From Trema orientale (Eukaryota; Streptophyta; Magnoliopsida; Rosales; Cannabaceae): 64,000 nucleotides of DNA. Position numbers and translations under genes: made by a program. The notes beneath the pieces are model-generated. The model did not search any database and had not been told where the DNA came from. It saw only the letters and a program-made list of their open reading frames with translations. The DNA lies in assembly GCA_002914845.1 (NCBI GenBank), contig JXTC01000201.1, positions 200,341 through 264,340 of the forward strand, in the 5' to 3' direction. Below are positions 22,691 through 35,789 of this stretch, in pieces (the stretch's first letter is position 1; each line of letters begins with the position of its first letter).

Positions 22691-22855
22691 AATAAAGAGT
22701 AGCTTATAATCCCTAAGGAAAAAAAAAAGGGTCAGTAATTCATTTTTAAAAAAAAGAAAGTTGAAAGGGAAAAATGATTAAAAAAAGAGGAAAAGAAAAA
22801 AAGATAACCATATTGTTTTTTAGTAACATATTTCTAGTAACCAAATGTGATGCCC

Positions 22856-24696
22856 AAGATTCTCACATGCATAATAAGCTAATAATAAATGTGTTCATAT
22901 TGCATAATAGACATATCAAGTAACTAGTATCAATTTTATGGTAAATTGCTCATTCCTTATTTTAAATACTTTTGATACTTTTGATCTGTATTATTGTACT
23001 AATATTTGTCAAAATGCTTCCATGCAGTGTAAAGGCTCAGTGCCTTCAGATAGAGAGCTTGGTGTGTAAAAGAAATAAAGAATATATATATATTTATTTA
23101 TATTTATGAATACAATACAATGTGTATATGCATGAAAATCGAGTTTGCTGATAATTTGGTCAAATGGTAGTTTTCGGTAAAATGTATTTTTTTACGCTTT
23201 TTGGAGTCAAATTCACAATGCGTTTAATATGTCAAATAGCTTTTATTTAATGTTTAGAACTTATTTCTAGAATTTTCAAAACAAACTCCAGGTAAAGATG
23301 AGGTGGCATTCACTGTACTGAATTGTATTTTATAGCACTAAGTTAGCTCAGATTCAACTTAATCGAGTAATGTTATTTTTGTACACTCTAATGATTAGGC
23401 ATTGATAATTTATTTACATTATTAATTGAAGTCTAATTGACTTTTTTTTTATATTTGACGATTGGTTATGGGACTAGGTTCTACCAGATTATAATAAGGT
23501 TGATCATATGGGATCATAAATCAAAGTATGACTAGATTTCATCTTCTAAGCTAGGTTTTACCATTTTGATCTACACTTGAGTGTATGAGAAGGGCTAACA
23601 ATGTGATGAGTAAGCCAAGAGTGTTTTAAAGCTGGACACATAGAAAGTTAGGTATGAAATACCGAAAATACCCCTCAGAATTTAAGTTATGCCTTTTCTT
23701 AATTATTAAGTGTTGCTTTTGGACCAAATCTGGTCATTTTCTTCCTCCTTCACTACTACCATGATCTGAAACCTTCCAGCCAATTTCTAGCCTTCTCTCA
23801 ACTCTTCTTAGCTATATCCAAGGGTTTCTAAGTGGTAGAACTCAAGTTGGAGTTCTAGAAAGCAAGATAGATCCAAACTAATCAAGGTGAGTATACTAGT
23901 TCTTAGTCTTTAGTATTATTTTCCAATTGAAATTCTCCGCTTACTGCAACTTAAATAAGACTTTTCTCAGGTCCTCTTGAGTCCTATAATCCATTTCTAA
24001 GCCTTAGAAATCTGTTGGGTGGATATAGAAGGCAATAATTTCAACAAGAGTCTAAACTAGTTAAGGTAAGCTCTATATTGATTTTGAATTTGTAGTTAAT
24101 TTCTTTTGTTTTATCTCTTAAACTATGACCCTTATATGAGTAATAAAGGCCTTAGAAACTATACTATGTTTCTATAGACATATAATTTTAGTGGTGAATT
24201 AAAAATTACACCTAAAGTCCTAAGTTTGCTATTTATAGATTTAAGTACTTTCATGTGTAGTAGATTAAGTTTTCAATATTTGTAATCTGATTTCCTAAAC
24301 TTGGATTGTATATTTTATTGATCCTATTATTTATCACACTCATTTAGTAGATGGTTGTGATGATATACAGGTGTAAAAGTAGTTTTAAACTTTGTTCAAA
24401 TCGAAAAGAATTTAAGTGCACTTAGGTTGTTCTAAATGATCTTCTTTGATGTGTATATGTGGGAATTAGCTTGTCAATATTTTTTGCAGGTCTTAAACCA
24501 TGGTTTAAAAGATGTGGAATGTCCTGAAAATAGGGGAGGTACTGTCCAAATATTTTTAAAATCAAATGGTACCATTTAGAAGCAAATGGACTAGTTTTTA
24601 TGAAAGTATGTGCCATTTTGGATCTTTTTGTAGTAATGAACTAGCATTCATATTTTGATGATTTTAATCAGTTTCAAATGCTAGTTACTGGCTACT
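22856..24696 (+). repeat. LTR of element H, first part
   Basis: It contains CAGTGTAAAGGCTCAGTGCC and AGAGAGCTTGGTGT, also found at 43560 and, in reverse, at 51545 and 60380. It ends at the CTACT target site of element F. Confidence 0.85.
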
Positions 24697-25129
24697 TGAT
24701 AAGTATATTTTTCACTTCTCTTTACTATCCTTTCGAGCTTAAGAATTGCTCGTCTTTGAGCTCTTTTTACTCGTTTCATTGTTTTTGATGCATATTTCAA
24801 GTGAGACATTGTTGAGTGAAGAATATTATTTTTCGGAGTTAAATTAGAGGTAAATCAAGGCGTTTAGGTGACAAACTTGTACCGTAACGAGAGAAGACCG
24901 GTGATAGAGCTTTTTGAGTGAAATTAGAAGTGAGACAATTCGGCGCCGCATCACAGAGGAGTTGGCGCTGCAGCCCCAAATTTTGGGGCTGCAAACCCCA
25001 AATTATGGCACCGCAGCCCCAAAGTCACGGGGCTGCAGCGCCAAATACGTTAGGTCACAGCCCCAAAACTATAAGGTTGTAGCCGTGGCGCCAATTTTTG
25101 GCACCGTAGCCTCAACTTCATGGCACCAT
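24697..25129 (+). repeat. Left LTR of F, first part
   Basis: It aligns with 40555-40990. It ends at the ACCAT target site of G, inside the GC-rich minisatellite. Confidence 0.9.
24940..25129 (+). repeat. GC-rich minisatellite in F left LTR
   Basis: Variants of GGCGCCGCAGCCCCAAA repeat about every 25-30 bp. The array continues after G at 34575-34650 and is matched in the right LTR at 40800-41070. It contrasts sharply with the A+T-rich surroundings. Confidence 0.8.
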
Positions 25130-27722
25130 TGTAACATCTCCCGATTCCACACACATACGTAAGGATATTTGTATAATTACTTAGTAAAATCGGGAGACGC
25201 TACTCGACTTAGAACTGATAAAATAGTGAAAATTTAAAACTTTTTAAACTTCTTGAAAGAAAAAGGGAAATTCCACTCATAATTATATATAGTCTAATTT
25301 ATACGTATATACATATTCACAAAGTGGACCTCTTAGAAAAATATACATAATGTACACACACTCAAAACAAATACAAAATTCTCAGTCAGAAAACCACAGC
25401 GTCAAACTCACATAACATTAGTATCCTCTGTAATATAAAAATATTTGTGAGTATAAAACTCGGTAAGTAACGTATGTTGATGCAGAGTGCATATGACAAA
25501 GAACAGATAATCATATGATTGGGATCCCTGTGTATATTGTATTGCCTAACAAGACCGTGAATCATATACTGAGCCACTCAGAGAACATATAACATATTAT
25601 GAGCTATATGGAGGTCTCGAGCCCCAGAGAATCTCCTCTGTGTGCAGCAAGGTCCACCCCATACCGTCGTCAAAATATTCCAGAAGGAACCATATTGTCC
25701 CCGAAAGGACTAGAATATTCTCGAAGGAACCATATTGTCCCCGAAAGGACCATATTACATATTTGGGCCTTGGCCCGCCACACCCTATTCACCAATACTC
25801 ATCAGGCAATATAAATACACTACATATTCATGTCTCATGTAAAGTGTAATGACAAATACGTATGTACACATATGCACAAATTCCACATTCACAGATTTCA
25901 CAGATTCACAGAAACAGAGAATTTCTTACATTGCAGGTGTGACGTTACTTACTTCAATTCCAAGCTTTTATGTAATTTTTTGGTGAAATGCGCTTCGCTC
26001 AAGGTACAACTGACGTGTTCCTATTAGATTATCAATAATAGATTTATTTGGTCACAAATCCTTAGTCTAATGAAATCTATAGCTCTAGCTGAGTAATTAT
26101 TATTAATTTTTTTTAACATAAAAATAATCAATTTCACATACATCTCGAAGAACATAAACCATTTGGTCTTATATAAATTTACAACAATAATAAGTAACAT
26201 AATTGTGGAACTTATTTCAGGGTATTATTATACTTAACCAAATATGTAGGTTAATTTAAGAAATACATTCCCTAGAACAATTGAACCTAAAAAAAATTGA
26301 CTATCATAACACCATAAACATACAATTCTAGTAAGTACCCCCCCCTCCCCCCTTTTTTTTTTCACTATTAAGACATACAAGAAAATAAAATCTATTCATA
26401 TAGAAGCTTGCTCCACTTTAATCGTATAAGCAAAATGTCCCCCACATATATAATATCAATCCAGCAAAACAAATATTATGAAATCAAGGCACGGTCTCTA
26501 ATTGATCACATATTTGTTTAGTTAAATTTTGCCTCCACACGCATGTATATAGCAAAAGATAACAGGTCATAAAAAATAGATACTAAATTGATTTCAATGC
26601 TAAGGATTATTGAAAACATCAATTAGAAAGAGAACTATATATTAACAAGTCGTTGGGCCAAGCTTAACAGTACATGCATACAATACTCAAAATAAAAATA
26701 AATATTGATAATATTACAAGGTCCACCGAAATCTCTATGATGTTACTACTTAATTCTTCCTACAATTAATACATATGCCCATATACTCATAAGACCAATA
26801 CGTAAATATTCACTCCACTAAGTATACATATCACAAATCATCACATAGTTGAGCACGTAAATCTATATATTTCCTTTAATTAAATTCTACTAGCTAAAAA
26901 AAATAATCATAAAAGTGGTATAAATACATATGTTCTAGAAATTGAGAAGTAAAAAGAATCATGGTCAAAGACATATGTGAGAGGAAATATTAATATGTAT
27001 AGAAAGGAATTACCTTCCCTGACGAGTGTTGTTTTCAAGGAATAAAACTTGCTTTTCAAACTAGTGACTCGACTACTTGAGCACTCACCGCAATCAGTCT
27101 TAAAGATATTTAACCATCACACATATAATCAGCTAGAAGAATTTGGGATAAGTGAACGTGAAGATGAGGGAGGGGCCATCAATTGAAAGATAGAACCCCA
27201 ATAAACAAAGAGAAAAGTTATATACGCTATTGTAAGAAAAGAAAGTGACCGACTTTGATTAAGTCAGTGAGCATATATTTGTATTATAGTTAGATATTTA
27301 CATAAAATAATAAAAACAGAAGGTAGATATCATAAATATAAATTGAAAATTGCATATTTAATTATACACAATATAAATTACTTAAAAAAATTATGACTGC
27401 ACACAAATATGAATAAGGGTGACCAAATAAATAAATTTATAAGGACAAACGTATTTAACAATTAGAATCATGTCTACAATTATAACCAGTCAACTTAAAA
27501 ACGTCATACTTGTACCAAAGAGCATAACTCGACCATTTCACTATAAAATTACTTAGTAAATGTAAGTTATTCATAATAGTTAAATAATGAAATAAATACT
27601 CAAGTTGAGACATGCACGTAAATGCATTAATATATATTTATAAATTATTATACAGTCATGTTATTATTGGCTCCCTAATTATGTGAGGAACTGGGTGTCG
27701 TTTTAGAATTCAGGATATCACA
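25130..27722 (-). repeat. 3' LTR of element G
   Basis: The complete LTR is 2,593 bp. It carries two 40-bp tandem units at 25674-25753 (AATATTCYMGAAGGAACCAT...) and a C/T-rich tract at about 26337-26363. Confidence 0.9.
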
Positions 27723-28929
27723 ATCCTCCCCTCCTAATAAAAATTTCGTCCTTGAAATTTGCTTACCGAATGGCTCTAGGTCTTGCTTTCTCATTTCATC
27801 TTCTCGTTCCCATGTAGCCTCCTCTACAGAATGATTTCGCCACAGGAATTTCACTAAAGGAATCTTTTTGTTTCTCAATTCTTTCTCCTTTCTGTCTAAA
27901 ATCTGAACGGAGCGTTCCTCATAGGTTAACTTTGGATCCAGTTCAAGTGGTTCCTAGCTAGGAACATGGGATGAATCCGATACATACTTTCTCAGCATAG
28001 GAACATGGAAGACATTGTGTACACTTGATAACTCTAGGGGCAAGGCAAGTCTATAGGCGACACTTCCAACTTTCTCGAGGATTTCATAGGGACCAATAAA
28101 TCCTGGGCTCAACTTTCCTTTCTTTTTAAATCTCATTACACCTTTCATAGGGGCCACTTTGAAAAATACTTTATCACCAACGGAAAAGTGTAAGGGTCGA
28201 CGTTCTGGGTCCACATAAAACTTCTGCCTATTTTGAGCTGCTATCATATGTTTTTTGATCTTTTATACTGCCTCAGCTGTATCTCTGACAATATCAGGAC
28301 CCAAATATCGTCGTTCTCCAACCTCATCCCAGTGAACTGGAGATCTGTATTTTCTGCTGTATAACATCTCATAAGGTGCAACACCAATCGTAGCTTGAAA
28401 GCTATTATTGTAGGAGAACTCCATCAGTGGTAAGTAATTATTCCGCGACCCTTGGAAGTCCATAACACAAGCTCTAAGCATATCTTCCAAGATTTGAATA
28501 GTCCTCTCAGCCTGACCATCTGTCTGAGGATGAAATGCAGTACTAAATTTTAATTTAGTACCCAAAGCTCATTGTACACTTTCCCAGAATTTTGAAGTAA
28601 ATCTGGCGTCTCTATCCGAGATTATAGAGACCGGAATTTCATGAAGCCTGACTATCTCTTTAATGTATAATGCTGCAAGTTTATCTATGGAGTAGGTCAT
28701 GGAAATCAGAATAAAGTGAGTTACTTTAGTGTGTCTGTCAACTATAACCCAAACTGCATCCTGACGAGATACAGTCTTTGGTAACCTAACTACAAAATCC
28801 ATCGCGATCTCCTCCATTTTCACTCAGGTAATTGAAGTGGTTGCAGCTCTCCTGCTGGTCTTTTGTACTCAGCCGCTGACATGTTAAGTAATGTTCCACA
28901 AACTTGAAAATATCCTTTTTCATTCCTGC
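27675..28929 (-). pseudogene. Element G integrase and chromodomain
   Basis: The minus strand shows the integrase core: [28 protein letters not shown] and HPQTDGQAERTIQ, so the D, D and E positions are all present. GPYEILEKVGSVAYRLALP and HNVFHVPMLRKYV follow from the C-terminal domain. It ends with a Tekay-type chromodomain (VQILDRKEKELRNKKIPLVK, then WRNHSVEEATWERE) thought to steer insertion to heterochromatin. Stops lie near 28816, 28568, 28261 and 27954. Confidence 0.85.
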
Positions 28930-31494
28930 CTACCAGTAAAGGATCTTCAAATCATTGTACATTTTAGTAGTACCTGGATGGACTGAGTATGGAGTATTAT
29001 GTGCTTCTACTAGAATTTCTTCCTTGGTACTTCTGTCATCGGGTACACAAAGTCTTCCTTGGAATCTGATTACTCCTTCAGTAGAAATACTAAAATCTGA
29101 CTTTTTGCCTGACTCCGCTAATTCTTTGTATCCAACCAATTCAGGATCTTCATTCTGGCCTTGTATAATCCTGTCTAATAAGGTAGATTGTAAAGTCATA
29201 GCAGATAATTTTCCAGTAATTAGCTCGATACCTGATCTACATAAGTCTTCCTGTAGAGGTTTCTCTAACTCGTGTAAAGCTGTCAAGCTACCAAATGATT
29301 TTCTACTGAGTGCATCTGTAACAACATTGGCTTTCCCTGGATGATAACTGATGTTACAATCATAAACTTTTACTAATTCCAACCAACGTCGTTGCCTCAT
29401 ATTTAGCTCCTTCTGAGTAAACAAATATTTCAGACTTTTATGATCAGTGAAAATTTCACAATGAACACCATATAGATAATGTCGCCAAATCTTCAATGCA
29501 AATACCACTGCTGCCAGTTCTAAATCATGAGTAGGATAGTTGCGCTCGTAGTCTTTTAGCTGTCTAGAAGCATACGCAATAACTTTCCCATTTTGCATGA
29601 GGACGCATCCCAGACCTTGTTTTGAAGCATCACTGTAAATAATAAACCCCTTTGTACCTAGAGGTATAGTCAGGACTGGTGCTGAAATTAATCTCTGCTT
29701 CAATTCTTGAAAACTCTTTTCACATTCATCAGTCCGTATAAACTTGTTACTCTTCCTAGTCAACTGTGTAAGTGGCATGGCTATCTTAGAGAATCCTTCA
29801 ACAAATCTTCTGTAGTAACCGGTCAAACTTAGAAAACTTCTGATATCTGTAATATTGGTAGGTCTAGACCAATTATTAACTGCTTCAACCTTGGTAGGGT
29901 CAACAGAAATCCCATCTTGAGAAATAACATGACTAAGGAATGATACTTTTTCTAACCAGAACTCGCATTTCTTAAATTTAGCGTATAGCTCCTTCTCTTT
30001 CAATATCTGAAAGGTGATTCTCAAATGCTATTTATGCTCCTCTCTAGACCGTGAGTACACCAAAATATCATCAATGAACACAATAATAAACTTGTCTATG
30101 AATTCCTTGAATATCCTATTCATTAAATCCATAAATGCTGTTGGAGCATTGGTCAGACCAAACAGCATTACTAGAAACTCATAATGACCATACCGAGTTC
30201 TAAAGGCAGTCTTCGGAATATCTTCCTCTCTGACTCTCAACTGATGGTAACCAGACCTCAAATCAATCTTTGAAAATATAGAAGCACCCTGTAGTTGATC
30301 AAATAAATCATCGATGCGAGATAGGGGATACTTATTTTTAATAGTCACTTTATTAATCTCTCTATAGTCAATACGTAATTGCGTAGTACCGTCTTTCTTT
30401 TTCACAAATAAAACTGGTGCACCCCATGGTGAAAAGCTGGGACGTACAAATCCTTTGTCTAGCAATTCCAGTAACTGAGTCTTTAACTCCTTTAACTCTG
30501 TTGGCGCCATCCTATAAGGTGTCTTAGAAATAGGTGCAGTATCTGGTACCAAATTAATAGCAAAGTTCATTTCTCTTACAGGTGGCAAACCTGGCAACTC
30601 CTCTTAAAACACATCCAGAAAATCTTGCACAACCAACACATCTTCTAGTCTTAATATCTGCTCCACCGATGTATCAACAATATTGGCCAAATATCCTGCA
30701 CAACTTTTTTCTAATAATTTCTGAGCTTTCATTGCTGATATCAAAGGAAACTTTGTTTTACTTTGAGTGCCCAAAAGTATAAATTGATCAGCATCTGGAG
30801 GATGAAATGTCACAATCCTCTTTTTACAATCAATCTTAGCATAATACTTTGATAGCCAATCCATACCCAAAATGATTTCATAATCATTCATATCAAGCAC
30901 AATCAAGTCTGCAAATAATTCTCAATCATCCACTACAATAGGACATGCTCTCAAAATTTTGTCTGAATACATAATCTCTCCAGAGGGAAGTGTGGCACCA
31001 AATGGAGTACTCATCTGATCTACAGGACGACCCAATCTCCTCATAAATGTTAATGATGCATGTGAATGTGTGGATCCTGAATCTATTAATGCATGAGTTA
31101 TGATGCCATAAATAAATATCTCACCTGTGATAACAGATGGGTCTGCCTCAGTCGCGTCTCTAACATCTGTCTCAGCTATAGCATACAGCCTTCCAGCAGA
31201 TTTCTTTCGATCATTTTTCATTTCAGGGCAGTTCTTAATAAAATGATCACTTTTACCACATTTGTAGCATGACCCTGCACCCTTACGACATTCTCCAAAA
31301 TGATTCTTTCCACATGATGGGCAAGGTGCTATAGTAGTAGTAGTGGTCCACTGGTCAGTCCTGGGATGCTTATCATGATCAGGTCGGGTCTGTTGAGTTG
31401 GGGCTCCCTTCCTTTTCATGTCCTGAGGACGTTGAACCTGAATCTGTCCTCCTCTATTTTCCTGAAAACCAGGTCTGAAACCCCTTTGCATCTC
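28930..31494 (-). pseudogene. Element G zinc knuckle, protease, RT, RNase H and integrase zinc finger
   Basis: In minus-strand order: CYKCGKSDHFIKNC (intact knuckle), HALIDSGSTHSHAS (protease), [25 protein letters not shown] and [13 protein letters not shown] (RT with the F-I-D-D active site), then [28 protein letters not shown] and [11 protein letters not shown] (RNase H), and [12 protein letters not shown] (integrase HHCC start). Stops at about 30921, 30604, 30025 and 28930 split it. Catalytic residues are otherwise intact. Confidence 0.88.
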
Positions 31495-32262
31495 TCGGGC
31501 CTATCTCTCTCTCTTAATCTTTTCCTTATCCAAAACATCTTTTTCTGCTTGCTCAGCATCTAATGCCCTGTCTGCAATCTGAGCAAATGGTACACCTCGA
31601 ATTCGTCCTGATTTCAAATCTCTGACAATAGTTTTCCTCAGACCTTGCATGAACTGATCTACCTTGAGCTCATTGGTAGCAACTATATGAGATGCATATC
31701 GTGATAACTCATCAAATTTGCGAATGTATTCAGCAACAGACATCTTTTTCTGTTTCAGATTGGCAAACTCTACCCTTCTGCTAGCTCTCATAGTGTCTGT
31801 AAAATACTTCCCGTAAAACAACTCTCTAAACCTCTCCCAAGTCATAGTAGTAACATCGTGAATAGTGCTCATAGTATCCCACCAGTATTCAGCATGATGT
31901 CTCAGCATAAAACTAGCACAAGGAACTTTATCTGCATCAGGAACCTTAGCATAAGCCAGCATACACTCAGTGGTTCTAATCCACTACTCTGCCTAAATTG
32001 GATCAACCCCACCATCAAAGGTTGGAGGCTGGAGATTTCTAAATCTCTCCCCAGCACTCTCACTAGTATCCTGTCTCTGCTGAGGTGGCTGTAGTGGAGG
32101 GTTAGGTTGATGTTCTTATCTCATACGTTGCTCCAAAATATTTTGTATCAAAGAAGCCAACTATTTAACCTGATTACCACCCTGTGAAGAAGATGCACCC
32201 CTCTTGAAATTATCTTGACCCCGAGTAGTCACCATACTGATATCTTGACACCTAGAATCCAT
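31495..32262 (-). pseudogene. Element G gag (broken)
   Basis: The likely start at 32262 gives MDSRCQDISMVTTRGQ. The core gag block is AEYWWDTMSTIHD, TWERFRELFYGKYF and SVAEYIRKFDELSRYA. In-frame stops at 32161, 32116, 31993, 31984 and about 31501 fall mostly where Gln or Trp is expected. This part would assemble the particle. Confidence 0.82.
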
Positions 32263-32427
32263 AGTTCCAATTATAGCAAATAATATTCATTACCAGAACA
32301 TAAATGCAAATAAAAAAAAATTATAACAGATATCAAAATGCATATCAAAAACTTACAAAGGAGTGAGGCTTCCTTTCCTTTCCGATGAGTGTATATAAGC
32401 GGTCTTCAGAATTATTTCAAAACATAA

Positions 32428-32440
32428 GCTCTGATACTAA
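32428..32440 (-). promoter_or_regulatory. Primer-binding site of element G
   Basis: The reverse complement reads TTAGTATCAGAGC, one change from the tRNA-Met site TTGGTATCAGAGC. Confidence 0.7.
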
Positions 32441-32442
32441 AC

Positions 32443-34574
32443 TGTAACATCCCCCGATTCCACACACGTACGTAAGGACATTTGTATAATTATTTAGTAA
32501 AATCGGGAGACGCTACTTGACTTAGAAATGATAAAATAGTGAAAATTTAGAACTTTTTAAACTTCCAGAAAGAAAAAAGAAAATTCCACTCATAATTATA
32601 CATAGTCTAATTTATATGTATATACATATTCACAAAGTAGACCTCTCAGAAAAATATACATAATGTACACACACTCAAAACAGATACAAAATTCTCAGTC
32701 AGAAAACTACAGCGTCAAAATACTCATATACACAAGCCGCGATGGAAAAGTCAGCGTTCCTCCTCTAACTCACATAGCATTAGTATCCTCTGCAATATAA
32801 AAATATTTGTGAGTGTAAAACACAGTAAGTAACGTATGTTGATGCAGAGTGCACATGACAAAGAACAGATAATCATATGATTGGGATCCCTGTGTATATT
32901 GTATTGCCTGACAAGACCGTGAATCGTATACTGAGCCACTCAGAGAATATATAACATATCATGAGCTATATGGAGGCCTCGAACCCCAGAAAATCCCCTC
33001 TCTGTGTAGCAGAGGTCCACCCCATACCGCTGTCAAAATATTCCCGAAGGAACCATATTGTCTCTGAAAAGATCGGAATATTCTCGAAGGAACCATATTG
33101 TCCTCGAAAGGACCATATCACATATTTGGGTGCTGGCCCGCCACACCCTATTTACCAATACTCATCAGGCAATATAAATACACCACGTATTCCTGTCTCA
33201 TGTAAAGAGTAATGACAAATACGTATGTACATATATGCACAAATTCCACATTCACAGATTTCACAGATTCACAGAAACAGAGAATTTCTTACATTGCAGG
33301 TGTGACGTTACTTACCTCATTTATTCGGTCACAAATCCTTAGTCTAATGAAATCTACAGCTCTAGCTGAGTAATTATTATTAATTTTTTTAACATAAAAA
33401 TAATCAATTTCAAATACATCTCGAAGAACATAAACCATTTGGTTTTATATAAATTTACAACAATTATAAGTAACATAACTGTGGAACTTATTTTAGGGTA
33501 TTATTATACTTAACCAAATATGTAGGTTAATTAAGGAAATACATTCCCTAGAACAACTGAACCTAAAAAAAAAATGACTATCATAACACCATAAACATAC
33601 AATTCTAGTAAGTACCCTTTTTTTTTTCACTATTAAGACATACAGGAAAATAAAATCTATTCATATAGAAGCTTGCTCCACTGTAATCATATAAGCAAAA
33701 TGTCCCCCACATATATAATATCAATCCAACAAAACAAATATTATGAAATCAAGGCACGGTCTCTAATTGATCACATATTTGTTTAGTTAAATTTTGCCTC
33801 CACACGCATGTATATAGCAAAAGANNNNNNNNNNNNNNNNNNNNNNNNNNNNNNNNNNNNNNNNNNNNNNNNNNNNNNNNNNNNNNNNNNNNNNNNNNNN
33901 NNNNNNNNNNNNNNNNNNNNNNNNNNNNNNNNNNNNNNNNNNNNNNNNNNNNNNNNNNNNNNNNNNNNNNNNNNNNNNNNNNNNNNNNNNNNNNNNNNNN
34001 NNNNNNNNNNNNNNNNNNNNNNNNNNNNNNNNNNNNNNNNNNNNNNNNNNNNNNNNNNNNNNNNNNNNNNNNNNNNNNNNNNNNNNNNNNNNNNNNNNNN
34101 NNNNNNNNNNNNNNNNNNNNNNNNNNNNNNNNNNNNNNNNNNNNNNNNNNNNNNNNNNNNNNNNNNNNNNNNNNNNNNNNNNNNNNNNNNNNNNNNNNNN
34201 NNNNNNNNNNNNNNNNNNNNNNNNNNNNNNNNNNNNNNNNNNNNNNNNNNNNNNNNNNNNNNNNNNNNNNNNNNNNNNNNNNNNNNNNNNNNNNNNNNNN
34301 NNNNNNNNNNNNNNNNNNNNNNNNNNNNNNNNNNNNNNNNNNNNNNNNNNNNNNNNNNNNNNNNNNNNNNNNNNNNNNNNNNNNNNNNNNNNNNNNNNNN
34401 NNNNNNNNNNNNNNNNNNNNNNNNNNNNNNNNNNNNNNNNNNNNNNAATACTCAAGTTGAGACATGCACGTAAATGCATTAATATATATTTATAAATTAT
34501 TATACAGTCATGTTATTATTGGCTCCCTAATTATGTGAGGAGCTGGGTGCCGTTTTAGAATTCAGGATATCACA
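32443..34574 (-). repeat. 5' LTR of element G (contains N gap)
   Basis: It aligns with 25130-27722. It has about 47 bp extra near 32720 and lacks about 85 bp near 33320. It is interrupted by Ns at 33835-34446. Confidence 0.9.
33835..34446. other. Assembly gap (612 N)
   Basis: Run of N inside the 5' LTR of G. Open frames across it are not real. Confidence 0.99.
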
Positions 34575-35664
34575 ACCATAGCGCTACCATTTGGCATTGC
34601 AGTACCGTAGTTTTGCCAGTTTTGGCACTGCAGCGCCAAAAAGTACAGAATATGTTGCAAAAAACCCAGGTTTGATTCGTAAAGCTCCTCTATTTAACTC
34701 CTCTTTCACTCATCTGAAAGGGGGGATGATGACCCTAGCAGCCAAGGGTTCTTAGAGAATTTCTAAGGGAGAAACAATATCACGGAAGGAGATTCAAGTC
34801 CAAGAAATCAGATTAGAACTTTTAAAAGAGTTTTTCTTTCCTCTTGTTCTTGTTTTTATCTTCTATTTTCTGCAAATAAATATGTATCGATCTTGTTATA
34901 TTTATTGTGATTCATTTTGTATGAACATAAGCTAAACTTAATTTCTGGGGAGGCAATTGAACCTCTAATATAATCCAACTATTTTGTTTTTCTTAATTAT
35001 TCTTGATATCCATTGTTGAGTTGGTTGTTGTATCTTGAGCTTAATGCATCTATTTACTTAGCCATTAAATAGAGTTATTGAGTGAAACCTATATGAACTT
35101 GGGAAGAGGAATTTAGGTTTGGACATAGATAGAACATCATAAGATTGTTTAATGTGGGGTGAGTTTGCATAGGATAGGAATATACCTATGTGACTTATAC
35201 AACCTTTGGGTGAGAATTACCAAACTTAATGAATCTAGTCAATTTATGTTAAGAGTAACATATTAGCTTGTCTAGATATTTTCACTTATGTCTTAGAAAG
35301 GAGTTTGTGAATACATTAGAATTCTTGGTTGTCAACTCTAAATGGATAATTGAACCATGGGGAAAACTAGTAGTTGGAGGAGTTAGAGGGTAGATTGCAT
35401 CCCTAGGTTCCTTATTATTGCTTTAAGAACTATATTTAGTTGCTTAATTTCAATTTCTATTCTTGCATTTTACTTTGCTATTTGCTTTTTAATTCTTGAT
35501 CAAAATAATCAATTATTGTTATTTGGATAAATTAGAAGCTAGTTTCAGTTAGTAGTTAGTATTTGTGAATTAAGTACTCTCCGTGGGATTGACACTCTTT
35601 TATTATCTATATTACTTGTTGCGACCCGTATACTTGTAGTTTGTGCATTAGAAATAGGCCAACA
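34575..35664 (+). repeat. Left LTR of F, second part
   Basis: It begins with the second ACCAT copy and aligns with 41020-42074, ending GGCCAACA. Confidence 0.9.
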
Positions 35665-35670
35665 AGTTTT

Positions 35671-35689
35671 TGGCACCGTTGCCGGGGAG
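35671..35689 (+). promoter_or_regulatory. Primer-binding site of element F (tRNA-Asp-like)
   Basis: TGGCACCGTTGCCGGGGAG lies six bases after the LTR. Athila/Tat elements use TGGCGCCGTTGCCGGGGA, complementary to tRNA-Asp; one base differs here. Confidence 0.8.
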
Positions 35690-35789
35690 TACGGTAATTT
35701 ACTACTTGTTAATATTGATATCTATTAGTTTCGATTTAATTCAAACTTTTTTGTTCTTGTTATAGATCTCAGGTGCTTAATTTTATTAT

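Larger units (their letters stand above)
25130..34574 (-). mobile_element. Tekay/Del-like Ty3/gypsy element G, nested in F (minus strand)
   Basis: The ends on the + strand are TGTAACATCTCC... and ...GATATCACA, flanked by ACCAT at 25125-25129 and 34575-34579. LTRs are 25130-27722 and 32443-34574 (the latter holds an N gap). The minus-strand interior encodes gag, protease, RT, RNase H, integrase and a chromodomain in order, about 4.7 kb. The polyprotein carries at least ten stops. LTRs show about a dozen differences in the first 165 aligned bases. Confidence 0.93.

Noticed and set aside
25599-25849. Overlapping frames with repeated YSRRNHIVPER text in the G LTR, repeated at 32961-33212
   Set aside because: Produced by the 40-bp tandem units of the LTR; not a gene.
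33749-34479. Three long open frames of mostly X
   Set aside because: They span the N gap and are artefacts.
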